DNA of 64,000 nt from Tubulanus polymorphus (taxonomy: Eukaryota; Nemertea; Palaeonemertea; Tubulaniformes; Tubulanidae). The DNA is taken from contig NC_134027.1 in assembly GCF_964204645.1 (NCBI RefSeq), positions 725,501 to 789,500 on the forward strand, read 5' to 3'. Below the pieces are notes generated by a model. It saw nothing but the letters and a program-made list of their open reading frames with translations. It was not told the DNA's origin and ran no database searches. The translations under genes were made by a program, and so were the position numbers. Below are positions 1 to 12,500 of the stretch, in pieces (position 1 is the first letter of the stretch; every line of letters begins with the position of its first letter).

Positions 1-167
1 TCGCCACTTTCTTCCGGTCCACTTACTTCCGCGTTTGTGATTTACATACAAGTAGTTTGAATGTTAAATGTATTAAGCCGCGTGTTGATTGGTTGAGGTC
101 AGTGCGGTTTACTGAACGATGACCAGCTGTCAGCTGATCGAATCATTCGTTTCACAGACATTACGAC
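1..167 (+). promoter_or_regulatory. Start region and 5' non-coding exon of the 3.5-17.8 kb gene
   Basis: Unique sequence at the left edge. It has ETS-like cores (CTTCCGGT at 11-18, ACTTCCGC near 24-31) and an inverted CCAAT box (ATTGG, 88-92), with no TATA box, as in housekeeping promoters. The stretch ends in a strong donor (GAC|GTAAGTAT, intron from 168). The next good acceptor is at 3553, directly before the first ATG of the gene. An ATG at 119 opens a short frame that reads through the junction and stops in the next exon, out of frame with the main start, so this exon would carry an overlapping upstream ORF. The transcription start is not visible and may lie left of the window. Exon status is inference from the splice signals. 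Confidence 0.5.
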
Positions 168-613
168 GTAAGTATATTTTACATCTTTGATCAAAAATTG
201 TTGTGAAAAAAACTCAAAACTAAAGCCTCTATAAATGATCGATTGACTTTAAATGATTACTTTAGCACAGCTCTTGTAGACAATGATTAGGTGTCATAGT
301 AGTTTAGCTCGAAAGTGCACATATAAGGTTAATTTTCATCCGTTATTTAGAGACCGAGGTATTGAGCGTCCATTTCAGCCCTTAAAACATCATCAACCTA
401 CCTCAAACTGACTGTTTTTAAATCCAGCAATAGTTACCTAACTATTGACTCATCATGGATTCGATTCAAAAACAATTTTTGATGATCATAGTGATTCGAA
501 ACATTTGAATTTTTGAAAAACGCGAATGCTAAACGACGGATCCGGACTTCGATTGCGGCCCAATGGCAGAGTTGATTTTCTTATTTGGAATTTGATTATT
601 TTTCTTATTTGGA

Positions 614-2578
614 GGTTAGATTGCTGTTTTTGGGTTAGATCGCTGTTTTTGTGTTAGATCGCTGTTTTTGGGTTAGATCACTGTTTTTGTGTTAGATCGC
701 AGTTTTGTGTTAGATCGCTGTTTTAGGTTAGATCGCTGTTTTTAGGTTAGATCACAGTTTTTAGGTTACATTGCAGTATTTATGTTAGACCGCAGTTTTT
801 TTTGTTAGATCGCAGTTTTTAAGTTAGATCGCTGTTTTGGGTTAGATCACAGTTTTTGTGTTAGATCGCTGTTTTTGTGTTAGATTGCTGTTTTTGTGTT
901 AGATCGCAGTTTTGTGTTAGATCGCTGTTTTAGGTTAGATCGCTGTTTTAGGTTAGATCACAGTTTTTAGGTTACATTGCAGTTTTTGGGTTAGACCGCA
1001 GTTTTTTTGTTAGATCGCAGTTTTTAAGTTAGATTGCTGTTTTGGGTTAGATCACAGTTTTTGTGTTAGATCGCTGTTTTTGGGTTAGATCACTGTTTTT
1101 GTGTTAGATAGCTGTTTTTAGGTTAGATTGCTGTTTTTGGGTTAGATCGCTGTTTTTGTGTTAGATCGCTGTTTTTGGGTTAGATCGCTGTTTTGGGTTA
1201 GATCACAGTTTTTGGGTTAGATCGCTGTTTTGGGTTAGATCACAGTTTTTGTGTTAGATCGCTGTTTTTGGGTTAAATTGCTGTTTTTGTGTTAGATCAT
1301 TGTTTTTTGTGTTAGATCGCAGTTTTTAGGTTAGATCGCAGTTTTTGTGTTAGATCGCATTTTTGTGTTAGATCACTGGTTTTTTGTAAGATCGTAGTTT
1401 TTAGGTTAGATCGCTGTTTTGTGTTAGATCGCTGTATTTAGGTTAGATCGCAGTTTTTGTGTTAGATTGCTGTTTTTGTGTTAGATCACAGTTTTTAGGT
1501 TACATTGCAGTTTTTGGGTTAGACCGCAGTTTTTTTGTTAGATCGCAGTTTTTAAGTTAGATTGCTGTTTTGGGTTAGATCACAGTTTTTGTGTTAGATC
1601 GCTGTTTTTGGGTTAGATCACTGTTTTTGTGTTAGATAGCTGTTTTTAGGTTAGATTGCTGTTTTTGGGTTAGATCGCTGTTTTTGTGTTAGATCGCTGT
1701 TTTTGGGTTAGATCGCTGTTTTGGGTTAGATCACAGTTTTTGGGTTAGATCGCTGTTTTGGGTTAGATCACAGTTTTTGTGTTAGATCGCTGTTTTTGGG
1801 TTAAATTGCTGTTTTTGTGTTAGATCATTGTTTTTTGTGTTAGATCGCAGTTTTTAGGTTAGATCGCAGTTTTTGTGTTAGATCGCATTTTTGTGTTAGA
1901 TCACTGGTTTTTTGTTAGATCGTAGTTTTTAGGTTAGATCGCTGTTTTGTGTTAGATCGCTGTATTTAGGTTAGATCGCAGTTTTTGTGTTAGATCACTG
2001 TTTTTGTGTAAGATAGCAGTTTTTAGGTTAGATCCCAGTTTTTGAGTTAGATCACCGTTTTGGGTTAGATCACAGTTTTTGTGTTAGATCGCAGTATTTA
2101 GGTTAAATTGCTGTTTTAAGGTTAGATCGCAGTTTTTTGTGTTAGATCGCAGTTTTTTGTTAGATCGCATTTTTTGGGTTAGACCGCAGGTTTTAGGTTA
2201 GATCGCAGTTTTTAGGTTAGAACACTGTTTTTCTGTTAGATCGCAGTTTTTTGTTAGATCGCTGTTTTTAGGTTAGATCGCAGTTTTTGTGTTAGATCGC
2301 AGTTTTTAGGTTAGATCGCAATTTTTTGTGTAAGATCGCAGTTTTTTATGTCGCTGTTTTTGGGTTAGAAAGCTGTTTTTGTGTTAGATTGGTGTTTTTA
2401 GGTTAGATCACTATTTTTGTGTTAGATCGCTGTTTTTGTGTTAGATCGCTGTTTTTGGGTTAGCTCGCTGTTTTTGAGTTAGATCGATGTTTTTGTGTTA
2501 GATCGCTGTTTTTGTGTTAGATCGCTGTTTTTGGGTTAGCTCGCTGTTTTTGTGTTAGATCATGTTTTTGTGTTTTTG
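614..2578. repeat. 18-19 bp minisatellite in intron 1, about 105 units
   Basis: Degenerate tandem units of the form GTTAGATCGCTGTTTTTG. Recurrent variants (GTTAGATCACAG, GTTACATTGCAG, GTTAGACCGCAG) lie in a fixed order. A block of about 500 bp beginning at 971 recurs almost perfectly at 1499 (offset 528), so a higher-order duplication is laid over the basic unit. The repeat is not a telomere: the TTAGG-like string is only part of the unit. No coding potential. Confidence 0.95.
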
Positions 2579-2623
2579 TCAATCATCATATCAAGATTTG
2601 CAATCCCAGTTGCCTTCACGTTT

Positions 2624-3484
2624 CATATAGAGAATTAGTGGATGTGGTGTCCCTGGACCCCTACATGCATTATATAGAGAATTAGTGGATGTGGTGTCCC
2701 TGGACCCCTACATGCATCATATAGAGAATTAGTGGATGTGGTGTCCCCGGACCCCTACATGCATCATATAGAGAATTAGTGGATGTGGTGTCCCTGGACC
2801 CCTACATGCACCATATAGAGAATTAGTGGATGTGGTGTCCCTGGACCCCTACATGCACCATATAGAGAATTAGTGGATGTGGTGTCCCTGGACCCCTACA
2901 TGCATCATATAGAGAATTAGTGGATGTGGTGTCCCTGGACCCCTACATGCACCATATAGAGAATTAGTGGATGTGGTGTCCCTGGACCCCTACATGCACC
3001 ATATAGAGAATTAGTGGATGTGGTGTCCCTGGACCCCTACATGCATCATATAAAGAATTAGTGGATGTGGTGTCCCTGGACCCCTACATGCACCATATAG
3101 AGAATTAGTGGATGTGGTGTCCCTGGACCCCTACATGCACCATATAGAGAATTAGTGGATGTGGTGTCCCTGGACCCCTACATGCATCATATAAAGAATT
3201 AGTGGATGTGGTGTCCCTGGACCCCTACATGCATCATATAAAGAATTAGTGGATGTGGTGTCCCTGGACCCCTACATGCACCATATAGAGAATTAGTGGA
3301 TGTGGTGTCCCTGGACCCCTACATGCACCATATAGAGAATTAGTGGATGTGGTGTCCCTGGACCCCTACATGCATCATATAAAGAATTAGTGGATGTGGT
3401 GTTCCTGGACCCCTACATGCACCATATAGAGAATTAGTGGATGTGGTGTCCCTGGACCCCTACATGCACCATATAAAGAATTAG
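2624..3484. repeat. 47-bp minisatellite in intron 1, about 18 units
   Basis: Near-identical 47-bp units beginning CATATAGAGAATTAGTGG and ending CCCCTACATGCA(C/T). Variation is limited to a few sites (CAC or CAT at the unit end, AGAG or AAAG). Homogeneity is far higher than in the preceding 18-bp array, which suggests recent expansion or ongoing gene conversion. The array ends 69 bp before the exon-2 acceptor at 3553. Confidence 0.97.
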
Positions 3485-3556
3485 TTCACTGAACCAGAAT
3501 AAGACTGACTGATATATTTTCAAATGATTTAATATTTTTACTTGTTTTTCTAGATA

Positions 3557-6500
3557 ATGCCAAAAGCAATTAGAAAAACGCGGGGCGTGGGGCCCTCAAC
3601 ATCGAGCCCCTATAATAAAGTAAGTACAAATTTACTGCTTCCATGCTTATTTATTCATCCAATACTTAGTATTTTGTACCCCTGGGTCCAGTTTCACAAA
3701 AAGGATTAACGCCTAAATCGATTTAAGATAAACTGAATTAATGAAGAAATTAAATCGATTTAAGAGTTAAACCTGTTTGTGAAACTGGGCCCTGAATTGC
3801 ATCTAGAATGAAAAATAAGAAAAAAAAATATTGAAAATAACGTTGGTGAAATATTTCTGGATCTTTCTGGATTTCTGCTCAATGCATCGTTTAGTAAAAT
3901 ATCGATATTCTCTAAAAGTAAAGATATAAGAATAAAAATATTGTATTGAATCGTGATTAGTTACTGTATGCGCTGCTAGTTGTTGCCCAACCCATAGCCT
4001 CATTTCTCTCCATTCTAAATTTGCATTGTTTAACATTGCCTGGTTGCTATGGAAACTATTTATTTAAGTTTCTTTGTGGTATCCATGGCAACAGTAACGT
4101 TTAGGTAGTGGCACCAATTATGGGTCCCAACGTTCCCATGGCGATACATGAGAACATTTATCCTATTTTTGACCTTCATGACGTAAGATGGTAGTGAGTC
4201 GATGACGTCATTTTCGTCTCACCACTAATGAAAAAAAAGGAAGAAATGGTTAGAATTACGTTTATAAAATTTTTCTGGATCGGCTAAATGTATTGTTCCA
4301 TTAAATATCGACATTCTCTAAAATCATAGGCATCAATATCAAAATGATGATACAGCAGACTCCGCTTAACTTTGTTCTATTTGGACCATTAATTAACCGA
4401 ATACCGACTTTTTAAATTTTAGGATTTTAACTTTAAGGATCAGAAAATGTGTATGCAATATCAACCGGGTACCGAGTAGGGTGGCCGAGTCTACTGTAGT
4501 CTGCTGCCCCCTCGAATCCATTACCTTATTATCTCTCAATTTGCATTGTTTGACCTCGTCTGGTTGCTATGGAAACTATTAAGTTATATCAGGAACGGTT
4601 TTTTCGTGTTAACCAGTGGCAACATTTAACAGGCGTGTCCGTCCTAGAGATAAACTGTCTGATTTCACAGCCACATCCGTCCTGGAGATAAACTGTTAGA
4701 TAAACTCTGATTTCGCGTCCGTCCTATTTCTTGTCATTGTATGAATATGTTTTCTCTTTTATAGAGAACTCAACAACAACAACAACAACAGCAACAACAA
4801 CAACAACAACAGCAGCAACAGCAACAAAAATTTGATATTTCCATGTCTGGGATTGACGTAAGTTATCGTAAACGCCTGTTTGAAGTCATCATTCTTGAGC
4901 TTGAAACCGAAATTTATATATATAGAATATTAAACCCTGCTTCTGCTACTGACAGGTAATGTCCGTCATACATTACTGCATCGTCAAATCTATACCAGGG
5001 TGCACCCAGCCTGATCGTTCGCATCATCACATGCAAAGGGCTGATTATTTTGGAACCCAGTTTTTATCAGCTGGAACATTCTGCACATTCGACCATATTG
5101 ATTGATAGCCCGTTATAGACGAGTGGAGAAAAACTGGAAAACCAGTTCAATGTTACCTCATGGTAAACATAAGGGAATTTCAATGAGTTTAACTCACATT
5201 TACAGAGTTTTAACGAGGTTAGACTGAATTAACCATTATTCCATCAATGGTGTGTTCTGTCCATCAAGGCTCCTCAGACGCACCGAGCAGTCAAATGCAG
5301 CAGTAGCGCGAGGGTCGGGTGTTCTCGTGTGGGCAGACGGTCCGAACCCCAAAACCATTTACTTACACTCTACAAATCAGATCAGGTTTTTAACATTGTC
5401 TTTGATTGTATTTTCAGTTTCTGCCGACAACGCCGACAACGCCGCCAAGCGGTACTTCTACGCCGGTAAGTGATAACTATTTTCTAATAAATCACGCTTA
5501 TTTCAATTTGTAATTTGAAAATAGAGGGCAGTAGCTGTTTTGCATAAATTATGCTAATTAGGAATAAAATCAAATTCGATTAAGTCTCATCATCGTAGAA
5601 GTCATATATTAATGATGCTATCTCGACAGTTGTCATTTAAATTAAGTGTTATATTTACTACTTAATTTGCTTCATGACCCAAAAGCCTCTACTATATAAC
5701 TACTGGTTTTGTTCTAATCTTGGAGAATTTGCTGCAAAATTAACTTATCATTCGTTAATCAGTTTTTATTGAAAACCCGAATCAGTGATACATGCATTCA
5801 TGAATATCCATCTAATATTTTGTTTTATTTTATCTTTACAGGATTTATCACCGATACAGCACGTGGACGTAAGACATTAAACATTGATCTTGAATTTTAA
5901 GTTCAAACTAATTTATTTTTTATCTCACTCGGGACTATAGTTATTGCGTTCACTTTGCGTCCAGTTGTCTCGGCTAGTTTTTGATTTATCGTGTTGATAA
6001 TTGGTTTATATACTCAAACTACTCAAACTCAAAATATTGGCACAATTGGAATTAAGATGGCGGACTTGTATGACCATTTTTTTCCCCGGCAAAATCAGCG
6101 CTTTAGGATCAATTCTGTTGTTGTTATATTACATTGAAATCAGAGTTTAATATATATCAGTATAGAGCAGGTTTTTGCTCTAGTTATAAATAAAGTTATA
6201 AATAATCTCATGACATGTTCTGTATATGTGTAGTGAGTTTCAATGTCTTTGGTTCCTTTTAAACCAGGGGGAGTTAAATTTGAAAATGTCAGATCGTCGA
6301 GCATTTCAGACCACTTCCAAAGTGGGTCCCTGCACCCCTAGTTATACCGTTAATATTTTAATAATACATTAATATTTTTATTTGATAGAATATATTGATA
6401 TACCATACATTGATATCGGTCTTGTAATTGGATCAACAACCATGAGATCAAAACACAGCAAATATGAACCTGCTGTGAATCAATAGATTTGTGATAAATG

Positions 6501-9500
6501 TAATGAAATTGTTATTTTTCATATTGACTTTTTGAGTTAAGGGTCTGTTGTATAAGAGTATTTGGTCTCGCGTGTCAATGTATGATATCAATCTGTTGTA
6601 TTTCCTCGTTCCAATGTTTAAAAGGTGTTCGTCACCTTATATTAATATCCTCCGTGTTTAAAAACCTGTGCGTATTACTTTTACCGTTAGATGGCGCCAT
6701 AAGTGTGATATTTGATATATGGGATACCCGCAAAACCAGCTATTCCACCAGATGGCGCAACGAGTAGTAGGTCGTTCGTTGTCAAAATTAGTTCATTTTC
6801 GATGAACTTTGAACTGGTTTGAAGAAGAAATACTTTCATTCTTCTACTCTGATATCGGTTTAGTTTTCATTAATAATTGATTCATTTAAGAGAACAATTC
6901 ATTCAGATTTAATTGAAATGTACAAGAAAATCGAACGCAGACGACCAACTATTTACTAGCGACACCTGGTGGATCCTCGCCTGCCATAAGTGGAATCCTC
7001 GATTGCCACAGTAAGACTGCGGGTATCCCATTGTTTGGCGTGTGATAAAGTAAAGTTAGAAAACGAATGTTTAACTTTGTTGTGAAATGAAAGCGTTTTG
7101 GAGATTTTTAAACCGATCAAATCAATATTTTGATATTACGCTTGAAACCCTTCCCACTCATATTCTGCTTACTAAGTATATATTCTAGTTTCCGTGGAAA
7201 TCATGGTGAGTGGCGCCATCTATACAGTGGAGTTAGCTTTATAAATCGAGTATGATTCGACAAGTGGCTCCATCTATTCCCTAATACTGAAGCGAGGTAA
7301 CCAGCAGCGCCCTCATATACAGGAAATGAACGCCTATCAAGTTTAACAATGCACGGTGTATTGACCACAGCGACCGGTGATAATTATATCAATGTTGATT
7401 AGCTATTGCCATAGACAGGTCCGTAGCGTTTGACTGGACCAGAACGGGGCCCCCTAACCAAAACAAATTTTGAAAACGTGCCCAGATAAATTGCCTCTGG
7501 GAGATTGATTAACGAGGTTTTGATTGAATGAACAAATTTTAATATTTGTAAGTTTAACATTTCTGTTTTTAATTTTTCTTTGTAAGGAACTGAATTTTCG
7601 AACCCCCCTGAACCGCTTCAAGCTACGTTCCTGATATAGTGCTAGCTATACCTGAATACTTTTCTCTTATTGAAATTGTCTAAAAAACCAGCACCTTGAA
7701 CTAATGAACGTCATAATGAAAATGTTTAAAAATTCAACCGTTAATGAATTTGACTAATGTATCTTTTTTATTTTCATTTCTAGCGTCAGTTTGCCTCAGA
7801 GGCTGGGTCGCCGTCGCTTAATGTAAGTATCAGTGACGCCCTCAATCTCACATGCCTCACTTCCCTCCTAATGTAACCATTTTTATGAAATTCCTCAAGA
7901 AAATATATACTGATAATCTTAGAATACACGTTTTTGTACCCAGACCCCTTCATTCTACTGAACTACCGTGTAATCAGTACCTGTTGTGTTCATTTTCTGT
8001 TGCATTGATTTATATATTATTTCTATTTATAGTTGTCAAACAACAGCAGCAGCAGCAGCGCACCCCTCCCGCCGGAGACGCCTCCCGACCTGCAAGCAAG
8101 AAGTAAGTTCAGTCTTCAAATACAATTTCAACGCATTCAATTTTTTGTATGGCGTTAAAACGGTTAAAGTTGTGACTAGTTTTCATAACTCCGTGACGTC
8201 AGGTGTGAGACAAAATACAATATCATATTTCCATCGAGTACCGGACCCTTTCCTATGTTTTTTGCCAATTTGGATTGAATGATCGCCAGCGGTTTTTCTA
8301 TACGACCCGGCTCTGCTGTATTGCATTTAGCCATCCTTTTTCTTGGCGTTTTTTATAAGAAGGTGTTTGATTTTGTCTCTAAGGGATTTAGGAATTTAAG
8401 AGACACTTGTACTCTCTATGCAGTGAGTTTGTTCTGTTTTTGTTCCCTCGTGAATTTTATTTTTGTTTGAATCAAATCAAATCAGTGCATCTTTCTTGAA
8501 TTGCGTGTATGTTATAATATTATGTAAGTTATAACGTTAAAATATCTGTTATATTTAAACCGAATATTTAATTGTTGTATTTTGAATGCGATAATGCCGC
8601 TCCCTGCTAAAGTCCAGCGTCGTCGTCGTGAGGGATGCGGTCATCTGTTCGGGCCCTGATTACGTTCTGTGTTCATCCTGTTTGGCTAGATCGGGCGTTA
8701 TATGAGTTAATCCTTCCTGGACTTGCGGATTGTGGTCGGAAGATCTATGGGTTCGGGCCGAGAAGTCCCAGAAACAGAAAGTACAGTTTCTGTCGATGTA
8801 CCGATTGATGTCTCTATTTCAGAAAGTAACAGCGGTCGCCAGCTGTACTAGCACGGTTGGTTTCCCAACTCCATTCTCTGAGGAGGATCGCTGGTTCTCT
8901 AGTGCCGGTCAGTCACCAGTCAATCAATGGTTCAGCTGGCATCCCAGGGTACTGAACATCCAGTCCGGTCCGGTCCAGGCATCACTGGGAACTGTACATC
9001 CAGTCTGGTCCGGTCCAGGCATCACCGGGTACTGAACATCTGGTCCGGTCCGGCAGCTTTGAGCACCAGTCCATTCCAGACATCACTGGGTACTGAACAT
9101 CCAGTCCGGTCCGGTCCAGGCATCACCGGGTACTGAACATCCAGTCCGGTCCGGTCCAGGCATCACTGGGAACTGTACATCCAGTCCGGTCCGGTCCAGG
9201 CATCACTGGCAACTGTACATCCAGTCCGGTCCGGTCCAGGCATCACCGGGTACTGAACATCTGGTCCGGTCCGGCAGCTTCGAGCACCAGTCCATTCCAG
9301 GCATCACCGGGTACTGAACATCCAGTCCGGTCCGGTCCAGGCATCACTGGGAACTGTACATCCAGTCCGGTCCGGTCCAGGCATCACTGGGAACTGTACA
9401 TCCAGTCCGGTCCGGTCCAGGCATCACTGGGAACTGTACATCCAGTCCGGTCCGGTCCAGGCATCACCGGGTACTGAACATCCAGTCCCGTCCGGTCCAA

Positions 9501-12500
9501 GCATCACTGGGTACTGAACATCCAGTCTGGTCCGGTCCAGGCATCACTGGGTACTGAACATCCAGTCTGGTCTGGTCCAGGCATCACTGGGAACTGTACA
9601 TCCAGTCCGGTCCGGTCCAGGCATCATCAGGTACTGAACATCCGGTCTGGTCCGGTCCAGGCATCACCGGGAACTGAACATCTGGTCCGGTCCGGTCCAG
9701 GCATCACTGGGAACTGTACATCCAGTCTGGTCCGGTCCAGGCATCATCAGGTACTGAACATCCGGTCTGGTCCGGCCAAGGCATCATCAGGTACTGAACA
9801 TCCGGTCTGGTCCGGGCGGCCTGGCATCAATGTTTCGAATTTGAAACATAGTTATTATGGCTCTAGGTTTGGTAGAGGGCGCTATTCTACCAGACGCAGG
9901 AGTAAGGTCACCTTCACTGATATCGAGGATGGATCGAGAGATTATGATTGATTCTGTAGGAACCATCATCATTCATCAGTTCACGTCGAGGGACCGTTTA
10001 GGAAGTTCATGTCTTTCACGTCGAGGGACCGTTTAGGAAGTTCACGTCTTTCACGTCTAGGGACCGTTTAGGAAGTTCACGTCTTTCACGTCGAGGGACC
10101 GTTTAGGAAGTTCACGTCTTTCACGTCGTGGGACCGTTTAGGAAGTTCACGTCTTTCACGTCGAGGGACCGTTTAGGAAGTTCACGTCTTTCACGTCGAG
10201 GGACCGTTTAGGAAGTTCATGTCTTTCACGTCGAGGGACCGTTTAGGAAGTTCATGTCTTTCACGTTGAGGGACCGTTTAGGAAGTTCACGTCTTTTACG
10301 TCGAGGGACCGTTTAGGAAGTTCATCTCTTTCACGTCGAGGGACCGTTTAGGAAGTTCACGTCTTTCACGTCGAGGGACCGTTTAGGAAGTTCATGTCTT
10401 TCACGTCGAGGGACCCTTTAGGAAGTTCATGTCTTTCACATCGAGGGACCGTTTAGGAAGTCGTCACAATAATCGGGATTTCCGTGATTTCGAAAGTAAG
10501 ATGTTATTGTCATTGTAAGCTACCGCAGTTACAGGTAAGCCTATTCTTGATTGCCCGGTTAGAAGTTCAGTTATTCGGAATTCTGACTCTGAATTTCTGA
10601 GGGGTAGCATCTGATTTCAACGAGGATCTAGTTCCTGCAGCAATAAGCTTCGGGTTGCCGCTCACAACGGAAGCTCATAACACGGTTAGCCATGCCTGCA
10701 GGGGATATGCTATTTTTTACCCCTCAGCCATAGGACGCAAGGGGTAAAAAATCACTTATGTCCGGACGGGTGGGCTGTTTGTTTTTGACATATACAGGTC
10801 ATCCAAGATGGCCGCCACAGCCATTGCAATGTGTTAAATAGCCATTTGAAGCTTGTTATCGCTCTACAGACTTAAGTTTTTCATTGATTTTCTTGTGACT
10901 TGGTTTGTTTGTTTGAGGTGTGAGATGGATGAGCCCTATTATTTTTGACATATATTGGTCATCCAAGATGGCCGCCACGGTTGTTTTAATGTGTGAAATA
11001 GCTATATTTTGGAGCTTGTTTTCCACTGTACAATTTACAGTTTTATACTGATTTTCTTATCACGTGCTATGTGGATTGAAGGCATAAGGATCGATGAACT
11101 CTACTGTGTTTGATGTGTGTAGGCCACCACAGTTATATCAGTGTCTTGAATAGCCGATTTGGAGCTTGTTACTGCTCTAAGATGTAGATGCTTAGAGGAT
11201 TATAATTTTATTCATACTTGTACTGTGGTTTATTTATGGTGGTCAGAGGATGAGCCCTATTACAATTTTGCATTCTCTACTTGACTCACTGGTCAAGGGT
11301 TAATATCTAGTTTGTTAAATGTGGAGAAACTCGTGCTAAGTCCTCGGCAGGTCCCCATGTCGGTGAATCACCACCACCCCCACCCCCCGGACTTTGATCT
11401 CAATATTTTGCGTGAATCGTCAGCAGTTTCAAGAGAATGGGCTCGATTAGGTGTGGAACAATTGGAATCCTCGATTGCCACAGTCGAACCTAGAGTATTA
11501 AGAGCTCAATTAGGTTCGTCTTTGCGTCTCTTCTCCGGTTGGAGTGCTCCAGTTTTGACCAAACGGAGGAATATTCGAGAGGTGCAGATTCAAGTCAACC
11601 ATGCGGACTCCGTGAAGTACTGGTCCAGCTCCAGCTCCGACAGCTGAAGGTTCAGCTCCGGCTCCGACAGCTAAAGGTTCAGCTCTGGCTCCGGCAGCTC
11701 AAGGTCCGGCTCCGGCAGCTCAAGGTCCAGCTCTGGCTCCGGCCGCTCAAGGTTCAGCTCCGGCTCCAGCTCCGGCCGCTCAAGGTTCAGCCTGAACTCA
11801 CACAATGCCATCTCAAGCATCTTACTTTCTCAAGCGGCTACTGGTGGTTGGAGAACAAGTGCACAGCTCCAACATTCTCATGCCCCTTCTGGTCAGAATA
11901 ATTCTAATTCATATCACTAAAAGGAGCTCTTCCTCTCGGAGAAACTCAAAATGAATGCTCGGGGCCAGTGAGAGGTTGTCTGCAGCAGGCAGCCACTGGT
12001 CCGTCGGTCCCGGGTCGTATCGCGGAGGCTACTGTCTTCAATTCTGAACACCTCTCGACATGCGCCCGAAAGCAGATCAGGAGACACTAATCTCGTCAGC
12101 TCTCAAAGATCTGGCCAAAAAGAGAGCAATAGAACCAGTACGCGACGAAGCCACATCCGGCTGGTTTTCATGAAAATTTATGCTCCTGAAAACCACAGGG
12201 CGTCGATGGACTGTCATTCCTCGAGCGGCACCTGGATATCCCGAGGCTTCCGATGACTAAAACAGGGAGGTAATTCAAGGTCTCCGTCGAGGTTAATGGG
12301 CGGCTGCATTGGACCTGAAAGATGCATATTTTCAGGTTCCTGTTCACCCGAAATCCTGTCAATTTTACAGAATAAAAGTTGAAAGGCTGCCAGTTCCAGT
12401 TCAGGTCTCTTCCAATCGGCCTCAGTACAGCCCACGCCCTGGGTATTTACCAGCTTGGGTCAAGTCCAGAAGGTACATTACAGTCCAGGGCTGGGTTTCA

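Noticed and set aside
614-2578. TTAGG-like strings suggesting an internal telomere
   Set aside because: The strings are part of an 18-19 bp unit (GTTAGATCGCTGTTTTTG) and never occur as uninterrupted telomeric repeats.
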